A DNA stretch of 64,000 bases from Thalassospira profundimaris (GTDB taxonomy: Bacteria > Pseudomonadota > Alphaproteobacteria > Rhodospirillales > Thalassospiraceae). Shown here in pieces: positions 1 to 8,968 of the stretch. The position numbers were made by a program, and so were the translations under genes. The stretch spans positions 30,662 to 94,661 of the forward strand of contig NZ_JPWH01000017.1 in the NCBI RefSeq assembly GCF_003326755.1, in the 5' to 3' direction. A model generated the notes under the pieces. The model was not told the DNA's origin. It was given only the letters and a program-made list of their open reading frames with translations, and ran no database searches. Position 1 is the stretch's first letter, and the number at the start of each line of letters is the position of its first letter.

Positions 1-1284
1 GACGGGCGCATTCGTGGCATGACCCATAATGCGCATAAACTTCTGGCCCGCTCCCTGCCCGATCAATTTCATAACACGCAAAATGGCGCGACTATCACCG
101 GACAATTGATTGGCCGGACTTTTTCCGACCTGTTTGCCTATGACCCGGAAGACCTGCCGAAACTGTCGCGTTCACGTGGCAATGGCGATGGCATGATCGA
201 ACTGCAAAGTGGCGAATTTACCTTTGCCCGCGCTGTACCGCCGGTGGCCGCGATCAAAAGACGGGTTATCAACGCCCTGCCAGCGCCGTTGCAAAACATT
301 CATGGCGGCGACCCGGCCCTGCAAAAACTGGCCGAACAGGCCGCCAAACTGGTTGACCGGCAAATCAGCATCATTTTGCGCGGTGAAACCGGCACGGGTA
401 AGGAATTTATTGCGCACGCCATGCACAAGGCCAGCCAGCGCCGGGGGCCGTTTATTGCGATTAATTGCGCGGCCCTGCCCGAAAGCCTGATTGAAAGCGA
501 ATTGTTCGGCTATACCGCGAATGCCTTTACCGGGGCCAATGGCAAAGGCAAAAAAGGCCTGATCCGCGAAGCACACGGCGGCACCCTGTTTTTGGATGAA
601 ATTGGCGATATGCCGCTTGCCATGCAGGCCCGGCTGTTGCGTGTTTTATCGGAACGCGAAGTGATGCCGGTGGGTGGCAGCCGGGCGGAACCGGTGGATA
701 TTCGCGTTATTTCCGCCTCTCACCGCGACTTGCCCCAGCTTGTTGCCAGGGGTGAATTCCGCCAGGACCTTTATTACCGCCTAAACGGGCTGACGCTGGA
801 TATTCCCGCCGTTCGCAACCGGGCCGATATGCAGTGGCTGATCGAACATATTGCCCGCAAGACCGACGGTAGCCCTACTTTCTCAGTCGAGGCCATGAAT
901 ATATTGCTGGCCCATGACTGGCCGGGAAATGTGCGGGAAATTGTCAATCTGTGCGCCCTGTGCGCTGCCCTGTGTGACGGCGCGGTTATCACCCCGGATG
1001 ATTTGCCCCCCGAAATCGTCGATAAAGGGCAAGGCCAACCGGCAAAACCACGACCGCTGCTTGCGGCAAATGGCAACCATCCGGCCCGTCATGTCGTCCC
1101 GCCGACCAATGATCATAACGAGGCCGCAAGGCTGCGTACCCTGATCATGGCCTGTGATGGCAATATTTCGGCGGTGGCCCGGCAGGCCAATGTCAATCGC
1201 AGCACCATATATCGCCGTTTGCAGCGGTTCGGCCTGGGTCATCTGATCAAACAAAACAGGTTTTCTGATGTGAACCGGATTTAG
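1..1284 (+). CDS. Sigma-54-dependent activator, AcoR-like (5' truncated by window edge)
   Basis: Enhancer-binding activator that would open sigma-54 promoters by ATP hydrolysis. The frame is open to base 1, and the first codons read like the end of an AcoR-type sensory domain, so the ATG at 19 is probably internal and the gene starts to the left. Seen: AAA+ domain with Walker A GETGTGKE (about 385-408), Walker B LFLDEIGDMP (about 588-618), arginine-finger region after FRQDLYYRL, and a C-terminal Fis-type helix-turn-helix (NISAVARQANVNRSTIYRRL, about 1162-1221). The sigma-54-contacting loop, normally GAFTGA, reads NAFTGA here. The inducer cannot be told from the sequence because the sensory part is outside the window. 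It converges on the next gene with a 28-bp gap, in which I see no terminator hairpin. Confidence 0.85.
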   Translation, partial: DGRIRGMTHNAHKLLARSLPDQFHNTQNGATITGQLIGRTFSDLFAYDPEDLPKLSRSRGNGDGMIELQSGEFTFARAVPPVAAIKRRVINALPAPLQNIHGGDPALQKLAEQAAKLVDRQISIILRGETGTGKEFIAHAMHKASQRRGPFIAINCAALPESLIESELFGYTANAFTGANGKGKKGLIREAHGGTLFLDEIGDMPLAMQARLLRVLSEREVMPVGGSRAEPVDIRVISASHRDLPQLVARGEFRQDLYYRLNGLTLDIPAVRNRADMQWLIEHIARKTDGSPTFSVEAMNILLAHDWPGNVREIVNLCALCAALCDGAVITPDDLPPEIVDKGQGQPAKPRPLLAANGNHPARHVVPPTNDHNEAARLRTLIMACDGNISAVARQANVNRSTIYRRLQRFGLGHLIKQNRFSDVNRI

Positions 1285-1312
1285 AACATGTATGGACAGG
1301 CAAAATGACGGT

Positions 1313-2338
1313 TTAAAGCCCGGCCAAAATCTCTGCTGTTTGCGGCATTTTGCCAAGGGTGTTCTTAATCCGGTTGCGCCATTTGGGGCCACGGTCCCGC
1401 GCGTCCTCTAACGCTTCCTTGAGGTCATAGGGACGATCCTGTGCCAAAACCTCGATCAACAGGGCGGCCTGTTGCTGGTCTTTGCGCTGTTTAAGGGCGA
1501 CATCGCTGCCATGACGGCGGTCCGCCACGATCAGTTTGTGAATGGCAAAGCGTTCCGGGCGCGGCACATTCACCAACAGGCCATTGCGATACAATACTGC
1601 CGATTTGATGGGATCGGCGATCAGGTAATTGAGGTGATGTAGGGACAGCGCACTGACACCAAGGGCGGGCAGGTTTTTAACCCTTTCCTGTTCATCAAAG
1701 GACGGGCTTAAAAATTCCACCAGGGAGCCATCCTGTTTTTGTTTCCAGCGCCAGAATGTCCGCCCTTCCTGCGAGGGAACGGCTTCAAATTTCAGATCGG
1801 CAAAAACATCACCCAGATTTTCATCAACCTGATCATCAATTGCGACAGACAACCGCTCGAAACTGGCGATATCGACATCCATTGTCTGGGCTAGGTCATC
1901 CGTCGTCAGGCGAATGCCCAATTCGCCCTCATACAGGCGAAAGGCATTGGTGCCGACCAGCACCCCACCCAGACGAAACACCCCCACCCGCGCCATTGCG
2001 GCAAGCAAACTGCCCGTGCCCCGATCCACCGGCAACAGGCCTTCGGCCCGTAAAATACGCATCAGGCGGCCACACTGTTTTTGCCGTTCTTTTTGTTCCG
2101 CCCGGATGGCATTGATCCGTTCGATGCGTTGGCGCATGTCATCGTTATTGGGGCCAATGAAGCGCACGATGGTATCTGTCCCCAAGCGGTAACGGTCATA
2201 CCAGTATTCGCGCCCGTTCAAAACGCGCAGTTCGGGCGTGCCGCGCACATCCAACACCTGCTCGTCCTTTAGCAAACGAAGCAAATCCGTATATGTCGCA
2301 ACCGCTGTTGCACTGAGATTTCGGTAATTTCCGGCCAT
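1313..2338 (-). CDS. GSU2403-type nucleotidyltransferase-fold protein
   Basis: About 341 residues beginning MAGNYRNLSATAV; I prefer this ATG (2338) because the upstream extension to 2404 would run through a palindrome array. The middle contains FRLGGVLVGTNAF followed by a TMDVDIAS segment, the pattern I know from the GSU2403 family (a nucleotidyltransferase fold distantly related to AbiEii-type toxins). The N-terminal third is helical and may bind a partner or nucleic acid. The cellular role of the family is not established. The gene stands between a regulator and the hut genes without obvious functional link to either, and its promoter region has two long palindromes, so tight or auto-regulated expression is likely. 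A toxin-antitoxin-like role is only a guess. Confidence 0.6.
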   Translation of the reverse strand: MAGNYRNLSATAVATYTDLLRLLKDEQVLDVRGTPELRVLNGREYWYDRYRLGTDTIVRFIGPNNDDMRQRIERINAIRAEQKERQKQCGRLMRILRAEGLLPVDRGTGSLLAAMARVGVFRLGGVLVGTNAFRLYEGELGIRLTTDDLAQTMDVDIASFERLSVAIDDQVDENLGDVFADLKFEAVPSQEGRTFWRWKQKQDGSLVEFLSPSFDEQERVKNLPALGVSALSLHHLNYLIADPIKSAVLYRNGLLVNVPRPERFAIHKLIVADRRHGSDVALKQRKDQQQAALLIEVLAQDRPYDLKEALEDARDRGPKWRNRIKNTLGKMPQTAEILAGL

Positions 2339-2345
2339 AACCCGC

Positions 2346-2424
2346 CATACTGCACAAATTATTTCATGTGCAGTATGGTAACAGAAACTGAAAATACTGC
2401 ACAAATTATTTTATGTGCAGTATT
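2346..2424. promoter_or_regulatory. Two tandem copies of a long palindrome (putative operators)
   Basis: Copy 1: CATACTGCACA (2346-2356), 10-bp spacer, TGTGCAGTATG (2367-2377). Copy 2: AATACTGCACA (2393-2403), 10-bp spacer, TGTGCAGTATT (2414-2424). Arms are perfect 11-bp inverted repeats; the spacers AATTATTTCA and AATTATTTTA differ at one base. The centres are 47 bp apart. The pair lies just upstream of the gene starting at 2338 and downstream of the hutD stop, so it is placed to control the nucleotidyltransferase-fold gene. Both spacers are AT-rich and could contribute promoter elements. Confidence 0.6.
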
Positions 2425-2451
2425 TCAAGGACTATCAACCCGCCAAAATGT

Positions 2452-3048
2452 TTACGATGTTAACACAATTTCGTAAACCGTTGCGGGTTTGCCTGTTTTC
2501 AGGGTGAGATTGGCGACTGAAGGATCACACATCATGGCGTCAAGGGGTTGCAATTCATGGCTTTCGCCGCTGTCTTCAACAATTTCAACCGCATCCTGAA
2601 CCAGTATGACCGTAACCGCTTTTTCCGATGTCGTGAGGGTTTGAGTACCATTAACGACATGCCGGGTAACGCGATGTGTGTTGTGACCTCGCCGGGTCAT
2701 CACATTCAAATCCGTAATGGGACCATCCACCAGCAGTGCCGATGTCGCAACATCGGCGGCAAACGGATAAGGTTCCGTATCGCGGGTTAGTGTGACAGGG
2801 ACCTTATCACCAATCACAAGCGTCATCCCCGCCCCGTGCAGAATGGAAAGGGTGCGATCAATCCCGGGGAAGCTGGAAAACGGGCCATCGCTGGCAACTG
2901 TTGCCATGCTGATGCGCCAGGCAAAATCATCCAGCCCGGCATTGGCAGGGAAAACGGCGATTTCCACTGTTTCCCCGCCACCGTTTTTCCACGGCATTCG
3001 GCGATAGTCACTTGCCCGCAAAATGCGGACGGCCGAAGGCGCATTCAT
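2452..3048 (-). CDS. hutD: HutD/Ves family protein
   Basis: 198 residues of the HutD/Ves cupin family, with the characteristic N-terminal stretch YRRMPWKNGGGETVEI and a SxFPGIDRTLSIL segment. HutD accompanies histidine-utilisation operons and, from work in Pseudomonas, is thought to limit pathway induction rather than catalyse a step. It is the last gene of the minus-strand hutG-hutU-hutD set and follows the hutU stop by only 2 bp, so it is almost certainly co-transcribed. The length is normal for the family and I see no damage. Confidence 0.9.
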   Translation of the reverse strand: MNAPSAVRILRASDYRRMPWKNGGGETVEIAVFPANAGLDDFAWRISMATVASDGPFSSFPGIDRTLSILHGAGMTLVIGDKVPVTLTRDTEPYPFAADVATSALLVDGPITDLNVMTRRGHNTHRVTRHVVNGTQTLTTSEKAVTVILVQDAVEIVEDSGESHELQPLDAMMCDPSVANLTLKTGKPATVYEIVLTS

Positions 3049-3050
3049 GG

Positions 3051-4724
3051 TCAGTTACCCAGAATACCGGGCAAACGCAGGCCATGTTCGCGGGCGCAAT
3101 CAATGGCAATGTCATAGCCCGCATCGGCATGGCGCATCACCCCCGTCGCCGGGTCGTTCCACAAAACACGTTCCAGGCGACGGGCGGCATCGTCGCTGCC
3201 ATCGGCACAAATCACCATACCCGCATGTTGCGAGAAGCCCATGCCAACACCGCCACCGTGATGCAAGCTGACCCAGGTCGCACCCGATGCGGTGTTGAGA
3301 AGGGCATTCAAAAGCGGCCAGTCGGAAACCGCATCGGAGCCATCCTGCATCGCTTCGGTTTCGCGGTTGGGCGATGCGACCGAGCCACTGTCAAGATGGT
3401 CACGGCCAATCACAATCGGCGCCTTGAGTTCGCCCGAGGCGACCATTTCGTTAAAGGCAAGGGCCAGGCGGTGACGGTCGCCCAAACCAACCCAGCAAAT
3501 ACGGGCGGGCAGCCCCTGGAAGGAAATGCGTTCGCGCGCCATATCCAGCCAGTTATGCAAATGATGGTTATCGGGCAGGATTTCCTTTACCTTGGCATCG
3601 GTTTTGTAAATGTCTTCCGGGTCGCCCGACAGGGCCGCCCAGCGGAACGGGCCAACGCCCCGGCAAAACAGCGGGCGAATGCAGGCCGGGACAAAACCGG
3701 GGAAATCAAAGGCGTTTTCAAGCCCTTCTTCCTTGGCCATCTGACGGATATTATTGCCATAATCGATGGTCGGAATGCCCTGTTCGTGGAAGGCCAGCAT
3801 CGCCTCGACATGTTCACGCATCGAGGCACGGGCGGCCTTTTCAACCGCTTTGGGGTCGCTTTCGCGTTTGGCCTTCCATTCGCCCATGCTCCAGCCCTTG
3901 GGAAGGTAGCCATTTACCGGGTCGTGGGCCGATGTCTGGTCGGTGACAAGATCCGGCTTCACGCCACGGCGGACCAGTTCCGGCACAATTTCGGCGGCAT
4001 TGCCCAAAAGGCCGACCGATTTTGCTTCGCCTGCCTTGGTCCAGCGGTCAATCATGTCCAGGGCTTCGTCCAGGCTGTCGGTTTTGGCATCGACATAGCC
4101 GGTGCGCAGGCGGAAATCGATGCTGTCCGGATTGCATTCAACCGCCAGGCAGCAGGCCCCGGCCATCACGGCGGCCAGCGGCTGGGCCCCGCCCATGCCA
4201 CCAAGACCCGCAGTCAAAACCCATTTGCCTTTCAGATCGCCGTTATAATGCTGGCGGCCCACCTCGACAAAGGTTTCGTAAGTGCCCTGCACGATGCCCT
4301 GGCTGCCAATGTAAATCCAGGAACCGGCCGTCATCTGGCCATACATCATCAAACCCTTTTTATCGAGTTCGTTAAAATGATCCCAGTTCGCCCAATGCGG
4401 CACCAGGTTGGAATTCGCAATCAGAACACGCGGCGCATCCTTGTGGGTGCGGAAAATCCCCACCGGCTTGCCCGACTGCACCAGCAGCGTTTCGTCTTCT
4501 TCCAGCGATTTTAACGACGCGACAATGCGGTCAAAATCCTGCCAGGTGCGTGCTGCACGGCCAATGCCGCCATACACCACCAGTTCATGCGGGTTTTCGG
4601 CAACATCCGGGTGCAAATTGTTCATCAACATGCGCAGTGGCGCTTCCGTCAGCCAGGATTTGGCCGAAATTTCGGTACCGGTCGGTGCGATGATGTCACG
4701 AATATTATGGCGCGGATTGCTCAT
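3051..4724 (-). CDS. hutU: Urocanate hydratase (urocanase)
   Basis: Second enzyme of histidine catabolism: adds water to urocanate to give imidazolone-propionate, using tightly bound NAD+ as electrophile; cytosolic. 557 residues, the normal length. Seen: the NAD-binding segment [15 protein letters not shown], the [14 protein letters not shown] motif, and the [20 protein letters not shown] motif that carries the conserved Cys. One residue is odd: the segment [10 protein letters not shown] has Cys where most urocanases, as I recall them, have Tyr. It starts at ATG 4724 with AGGGA upstream, inside the end of hutG, and is followed 2 bp later by hutD. Confidence 0.96.
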   Translation of the reverse strand: MSNPRHNIRDIIAPTGTEISAKSWLTEAPLRMLMNNLHPDVAENPHELVVYGGIGRAARTWQDFDRIVASLKSLEEDETLLVQSGKPVGIFRTHKDAPRVLIANSNLVPHWANWDHFNELDKKGLMMYGQMTAGSWIYIGSQGIVQGTYETFVEVGRQHYNGDLKGKWVLTAGLGGMGGAQPLAAVMAGACCLAVECNPDSIDFRLRTGYVDAKTDSLDEALDMIDRWTKAGEAKSVGLLGNAAEIVPELVRRGVKPDLVTDQTSAHDPVNGYLPKGWSMGEWKAKRESDPKAVEKAARASMREHVEAMLAFHEQGIPTIDYGNNIRQMAKEEGLENAFDFPGFVPACIRPLFCRGVGPFRWAALSGDPEDIYKTDAKVKEILPDNHHLHNWLDMARERISFQGLPARICWVGLGDRHRLALAFNEMVASGELKAPIVIGRDHLDSGSVASPNRETEAMQDGSDAVSDWPLLNALLNTASGATWVSLHHGGGVGMGFSQHAGMVICADGSDDAARRLERVLWNDPATGVMRHADAGYDIAIDCAREHGLRLPGILGN

Positions 4725-4727
4725 GGT

Positions 4728-5534
4728 TCAGTTTCCCTTGGCTAGATCAAAGGCGATCTTTTCGATGTTCTGCAAAATGGTTTTCAGATGCGCGCGCAAT
4801 GGCGCTGCGACAGTCTCGTCATAGTCAAAAGGCGGTTCTTCGCGGGCAAGATGGGTGGATTGCGCCAGCTCCATCTGCACAGTGTGTATATTTTGTGCCG
4901 GGTTGGCATAATGTCGGGTGGTCCAGCCGCCGCGAAAACGGCCATTCAAAACCGATGTAAATCCGGCGGCATTTCCGCACACCCCTACCACGGCCTGCTC
5001 GATACGCGGTTCACAGGTGGTGCCATTGTCGGTGCCAATGTTAAAATCCGGCAGTTTACCGTCGAATAAAAACGGAATATGTGAGCGGATCGAATGGCAA
5101 TCATAAAGCACGGCCACCCCGTGGATCGCCTTTACCCGCGCAATCTCCGCCTTCAAGGCCGCATGATAGGGCGTATGAAACTGTTGCTGGCGGCGCGACA
5201 CCTCGTTTGCATCGGGTTCCTGCCCGTCCTGCCAGATCGGGTTGCCATCAAAATCGGTAACTGGCACAAGGCCGGTGGTATTTTGCCCCGGATAGAGGCT
5301 TTGCCCCGACGGGTCGCGGTTGGCATCAATCACATAACGGTGAAACAGGGCGCGCACCGTGGTGACACCGGGCAGCAGGCCATCATAAAGCCTGTGAATG
5401 TGCCAGTCGGTATCGGCCAGGATTTTGCCATTGTCATTCAGCTTCTCGCAAATATCGTCCGGCACATCCGTTCCCGTATGCGGGAAGGCCAGAATCACCG
5501 GCGATGACCCCTGTTCAACATCAAAAACACGCAT
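4728..5534 (-). CDS. hutG: N-formylglutamate deformylase
   Basis: Hydrolyses N-formyl-L-glutamate to glutamate and formate, the last step of the five-step histidine pathway that uses HutF. 268 residues of the FGase family: PHTGTDVP near the N-terminus, the RDPSGQSLYP segment, LYDCHSIRSHIP, a likely metal-binding region, and the late HTVQMEL(A)QS motif. It is the first gene of the hutG-hutU-hutD operon. Start ATG 5534 is preceded by GGGAG at a good distance. It diverges from hutF across a 210-bp region containing a HutC-like operator. Its presence with HutF shows that this strain uses the formylglutamate branch rather than the formamide-releasing HutG (arginase-type) branch. Confidence 0.95.
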   Translation of the reverse strand: MRVFDVEQGSSPVILAFPHTGTDVPDDICEKLNDNGKILADTDWHIHRLYDGLLPGVTTVRALFHRYVIDANRDPSGQSLYPGQNTTGLVPVTDFDGNPIWQDGQEPDANEVSRRQQQFHTPYHAALKAEIARVKAIHGVAVLYDCHSIRSHIPFLFDGKLPDFNIGTDNGTTCEPRIEQAVVGVCGNAAGFTSVLNGRFRGGWTTRHYANPAQNIHTVQMELAQSTHLAREEPPFDYDETVAAPLRAHLKTILQNIEKIAFDLAKGN

Positions 5535-5664
5535 ATTGAATATCTCCCGCCTCGTTTGAATGTTTTCAACCTGCTGTTTTAAAAACGATTTTTAATCGTC
5601 GCTGGCGCAGATTGAAAAATTGCGATCACCTGACTGGAATTGTATCTTTTCCTTTGTTGCCTTT

Positions 5665-5676
5665 ATGTATATACAT
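5665..5676. promoter_or_regulatory. Putative HutC operator in the hutG/hutF divergent promoter
   Basis: ATGTATATACAT is a perfect 12-bp palindrome containing TGTA-N2-TACA, the core of the HutC operator described in Pseudomonas. It lies between the divergent hutG (start 5534) and hutF (start 5745), where one repressor site could control both operons. HutC is released by urocanate in characterised systems. Confidence 0.55.
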
Positions 5677-5744
5677 AATAACAGGCAACACAACATATTT
5701 CTTGCCGTCCTGACAAACAGGACGCGAATGGGAGATTTCAGGAC

Positions 5745-7091
5745 ATGGCAATGCTGCATGCAAAATCGCTTCTGGGGGAACATGGCTGGCAGGAAAATGT
5801 GCGGCTATCGGTTGAAGATGGCAAAATTGCCAGCCTGGAAACCGGTGTCTCCCCTGCCCCGGACGATGAATGCCACGCCGTAATTGTGCCTGCGATGCCC
5901 AACCTGCACAGCCACGCCTTTCAGCGCGCAATGGCGGGCCTGGCCGAAATGCGCGGTACGGGCAGCGACAGCTTCTGGAGCTGGCGCACCAACATGTATC
6001 ATTTCGCCCTGTCCATGAAGCCCGATGATGTGGAGGCGGTTGCCAGCCAGCTTTATATGGAAATGCTCGAAGCCGGTTTTTCCCGTGTCGGTGAATTTCA
6101 TTACCTGCATCATGACCATGACGGCAGCCCTTACGCCCATATCGGCGAAATGGCGGATCGTATCACCAGTGCCAGCGCCAATACCGGCATTGATTTAACC
6201 CTGCTGCCGGTTTTTTATGCCCATGCCGGGTTTGGCGGTACCGCCCCGACGGAGGGCCAGCGCCGGTTTATCAATTCGATTGAGCAGTTTGAAAAACTGA
6301 TTGCCGCCTGTAATGAAACGGCCAAAACACGCGATGGCATGGTTGTCGGTGTCGCCCCGCACAGCCTGCGGGCGGTCACCCCCGAGGAGCTGACACATGT
6401 GAGCAAAATAGCAGGTTCCAACCCCATTCACATCCACATTGCGGAGCAATTGCTGGAGGTCAATGACTGCATCAAATGGTCCGGCCAGCGCCCGGTTGAA
6501 TGGCTGCTGAATCATGCCGAGGTCAGCGATCAATGGTGCCTGGTGCACGCCACCCACATGACCGACGATGAAACCACCCGCATGGCCCAAAGCGGTGCCA
6601 TTGCCGGGTTGTGCCCGATTACCGAGGGTAATCTGGGCGATGGTACCTTCCCGGCAGAAACCTTTTTGGCACAGGGCGGCCAGTTTGGCATCGGGTCGGA
6701 TTCCAACGTGCAAATCAGCATTCCATCCGAACTGCGCCAGTTGGAATATTCCCAGCGCCTGCAGCACAATTCGCGCAATGCCATTGCCAATATCTCCTCC
6801 TCGACCGGGCGGACGACTTTTGACCATGCGCTTAAAGGCGGTGCGCGCGCCCTTGCCACCGATTATGGCATTGCCGCTGGCAAAACCGCCAATTTCGTAT
6901 CGCTTGATACAAGCGAGGCATCGTATCTTTCGGGCGATCACATCCTGGATGCCTGGATTTTTGCCGAAACAATCAAGGTTGAGGATGTGTGGGTGCGCGG
7001 GCGCAAGGTTGTGCGACAGGGCCGCCACATTGCGCGGGACCAGATCGCGCCGAAATTTCAGCAAACCATGAAAAACCTGCTAGCGAAATAG
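5745..7091 (+). CDS. hutF: Formimidoylglutamate deiminase
   Basis: Converts N-formimino-L-glutamate to N-formyl-L-glutamate and ammonia; the product is the substrate of HutG. 448 residues of the amidohydrolase superfamily. Seen: the metal-binding PNLHSHAFQRA segment, the family-typical FWSWRTNMYHF stretch, HIHIAEQ (second metal-site His), WCLVHATHMT, and the GIGSDSNVQISI motif with the catalytic Asp. Start ATG 5745 follows an AGGA-type ribosome site. It diverges from hutG and is followed after about 60-90 bp by a HutC repressor gene in the same direction. Confidence 0.95.
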   Translation: MAMLHAKSLLGEHGWQENVRLSVEDGKIASLETGVSPAPDDECHAVIVPAMPNLHSHAFQRAMAGLAEMRGTGSDSFWSWRTNMYHFALSMKPDDVEAVASQLYMEMLEAGFSRVGEFHYLHHDHDGSPYAHIGEMADRITSASANTGIDLTLLPVFYAHAGFGGTAPTEGQRRFINSIEQFEKLIAACNETAKTRDGMVVGVAPHSLRAVTPEELTHVSKIAGSNPIHIHIAEQLLEVNDCIKWSGQRPVEWLLNHAEVSDQWCLVHATHMTDDETTRMAQSGAIAGLCPITEGNLGDGTFPAETFLAQGGQFGIGSDSNVQISIPSELRQLEYSQRLQHNSRNAIANISSSTGRTTFDHALKGGARALATDYGIAAGKTANFVSLDTSEASYLSGDHILDAWIFAETIKVEDVWVRGRKVVRQGRHIARDQIAPKFQQTMKNLLAK

Positions 7092-7178
7092 TCCCCCGCC
7101 ATAACGAGTTTGGTTCCCTTTCCCCTGCCGGATCGGCTAAAAGGGGCGTCATTGGCAAATCAGGAACAAGCGTTATCC

Positions 7179-7922
7179 ATGCGGGCAAAAAAGGCACCTA
7201 CCCTGCACCAGCAGATTATCAACGATATTGAAGGCAATATCCTGTCGGGCGCGTGGCCGCCGGGCCATCGCATTGCCAATGAACTGGACCTGGCGGAACA
7301 GTATAATTGTTCGCGCATGACGGTGAACAAGGCCCTCAGCCAGCTTGCCAGCGCCAATTTGATTGAACGGCGCAAAAAGTCCGGCAGTTTTGTCACCCAG
7401 CCCCAGGCGCAATCGGCGATCCTGGAAATTCACGATATCAAGCTGGAAGTACAGTCTCTGGGGTTGCCTTATGAGTATCAGCGCCTGGCCCGGTCCACCC
7501 GCACGGCAACGTCAAGCGACAGGAAAAGCCTGGAACTTTCAGAAAACGCGGACATCCTTGCTGTGACGGGCAGGCATCTTGCCGGTCCGGGTGTTTTTTG
7601 CCTGGAAGAACGCCTGATCAATTTGGCTGTGGTTCCCGAGGCCCGCGAGGAGAATTTCATCGACACCGCCCCCGGCCCGTGGCTGACCAGCCGGGTGCCC
7701 TGGACCACGGCGGAACATATGATCAAATCCGTCGGCGCAAACGAGCATTACGCCCAGGCCCTTGATATTGCAAAGGGAACGGCCTGCCTTGTCATCGAGC
7801 GCCGCACCTGGAGCCATAACGGCCCCGTCACCCATGTCCGCCTGACCTATCCCGGCGACCGCCACGCCCTGGTGGCGCGATTTACCCCCACCGACCCAAC
7901 CGGCAAAGCAACCGCCTTTTAG
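7179..7922 (+). CDS. hutC: GntR/HutC-type repressor of the hut genes
   Basis: Two-domain repressor: an N-terminal GntR winged helix (LHQQIINDIEGNILSGAW..., recognition part CSRMTVNKALSQLASANLIERR) and a C-terminal UTRA/HutC ligand domain ending with RLTYPGDRHALVARF. HutC proteins sense urocanate and repress hut operons. Start choice: ATG 7179 is the only ATG near the domain start; TTG at 7152, with AGGGG just upstream, is a real alternative and would add nine residues. It lies directly downstream of hutF in the same direction and probably controls the divergent hutF and hutGUD transcription units through the palindrome at 5665. Confidence 0.85.
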   Translation: MRAKKAPTLHQQIINDIEGNILSGAWPPGHRIANELDLAEQYNCSRMTVNKALSQLASANLIERRKKSGSFVTQPQAQSAILEIHDIKLEVQSLGLPYEYQRLARSTRTATSSDRKSLELSENADILAVTGRHLAGPGVFCLEERLINLAVVPEAREENFIDTAPGPWLTSRVPWTTAEHMIKSVGANEHYAQALDIAKGTACLVIERRTWSHNGPVTHVRLTYPGDRHALVARFTPTDPTGKATAF

Positions 7923-7963
7923 TTGTATATGCAACCAGGCAACATGAGCATTTCATCGGGCAT

Positions 7964-8758
7964 TCAGGTGGTTTTACCGTGCCTGCTTTCCAGCCGATAG
8001 CGCGTCCCGGGATAAATCAGACGGGCCAGAGAAACCACGCCGCCGCTTGACCAGGTGCGGCGGCGGATCATCAAGCAGGGCTCATGATGCAGGATTACCA
8101 GCAACTTGGCCTCCCACGGCTGCGCCAAAATCGACTCGACAACATGTTCGGAGCCGGTCAGCGGTGCCTTTTGTGACAGATAAACATTTGGCGTAATGAC
8201 CGAAAAATCCTGTGATAAATAGTCCGGCACCAGCGCCGGATTGACAAAGCGGTCCTCGATCTGCACCGGGACATCATTTTCATGATGCACAATCAGCGAA
8301 TGAAAAACCGGTGCCCCGATTGGCAAATCCAGCGCATCTGCCACATCGGGCGATGCCGCCTGGTCGGCCAGAACAATTACGGAAGCGGCATGGACATGGC
8401 CGCGTTCGGCAATTTCCTCGGCAATGTTGCGCACCTCAAACAGCGCGGAATAGCCCTTTTTCTGGGCCACAAACGAACCGACTCCCTGCACGCGCACCAG
8501 TTCTCCCTCGTGCGCCAGCTCGCGCAGGGCCCGGTTGGCCGTCATTTTGCTGATGCCCAGCTCCGAAACCAGCTCGTTTTCCGATGGAATCCGGTGATTG
8601 GGCTGCCATTCCCCGCGATAAATGCGGTCCAGGATCAATTGTTTGACCTCCAGATACAAAGGCCCGCTGCCATCCCGGTCCTTTCGCAATGTCTGGCCCG
8701 AAAATATTGCCCCGTCCTGTTTGTGCCGGGCTGCCCGTAATCCGTTGTTTTTTGTCAT
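7964..8758 (-). CDS. Second GntR/HutC-family regulator
   Basis: Same architecture as the neighbouring repressor (GntR winged helix with SENELVSELGISKMTANRALREL, then UTRA domain ending ARLIYPGTRYRLESR) but clearly a different protein. It is divergent from the transporter-lyase-oxidase operon starting at 8969, so it most likely regulates that operon rather than the hut genes, sensing its substrate or product. Start: ATG 8758 (MTKNNG...) is taken; an upstream in-frame ATG at 8788 would add ten basic residues. It ends 42 bp from the end of the first repressor gene, in a convergent arrangement. Confidence 0.82.
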   Translation of the reverse strand: MTKNNGLRAARHKQDGAIFSGQTLRKDRDGSGPLYLEVKQLILDRIYRGEWQPNHRIPSENELVSELGISKMTANRALRELAHEGELVRVQGVGSFVAQKKGYSALFEVRNIAEEIAERGHVHAASVIVLADQAASPDVADALDLPIGAPVFHSLIVHHENDVPVQIEDRFVNPALVPDYLSQDFSVITPNVYLSQKAPLTGSEHVVESILAQPWEAKLLVILHHEPCLMIRRRTWSSGGVVSLARLIYPGTRYRLESRHGKTT

Positions 8759-8968
8759 TATTAACCCGTTTCCGCATCTTTTTCGCATTGCACATATAAT
8801 ACACTTTTTATTTGAAGCGCGTAAAAAAGTGTCATATGTTACCTATACAACCAAAAACGTAACAATTTTTGCCACGCCGCACCAACATTACGCAATATAA
8901 AAACAGGCAGGTTGTGGCCGCGTTTATCAGGGCCTAATCGCTTCATTCGTTGCAAGGAGACCTCATCT
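8759..8968. promoter_or_regulatory. Divergent promoter region between GntR regulator and transporter operon
   Basis: 210 bp without a gene. Seen: ACACTTTTT (8801-8809) inverted against AAAAAGTGT (8824-8832), TGTTAC/GTAACA half-sites around 8837-8863, and the ribosome site AAGGAG that sets the start at 8969. These are candidate operator elements for the adjacent repressor; no consensus promoter can be fixed with certainty. Confidence 0.4.

Noticed and set aside
2346..2424. Possible CRISPR array
   Set aside because: Only two repeats, each internally palindromic and with no variable spacers of proper length; operator-like arrangement fits better.
3012..4514. A 500-codon open frame antisense to hutU
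   Set aside because: Composition follows the wobble positions of the urocanase gene on the other strand; no domain, no ribosome site; hutU is certain.
7922..7935. HutC operator between the two convergent regulator genes
   Set aside because: GTTGTATATGCAAC has only 4-bp perfect arms and lies at two gene ends, not in a promoter.
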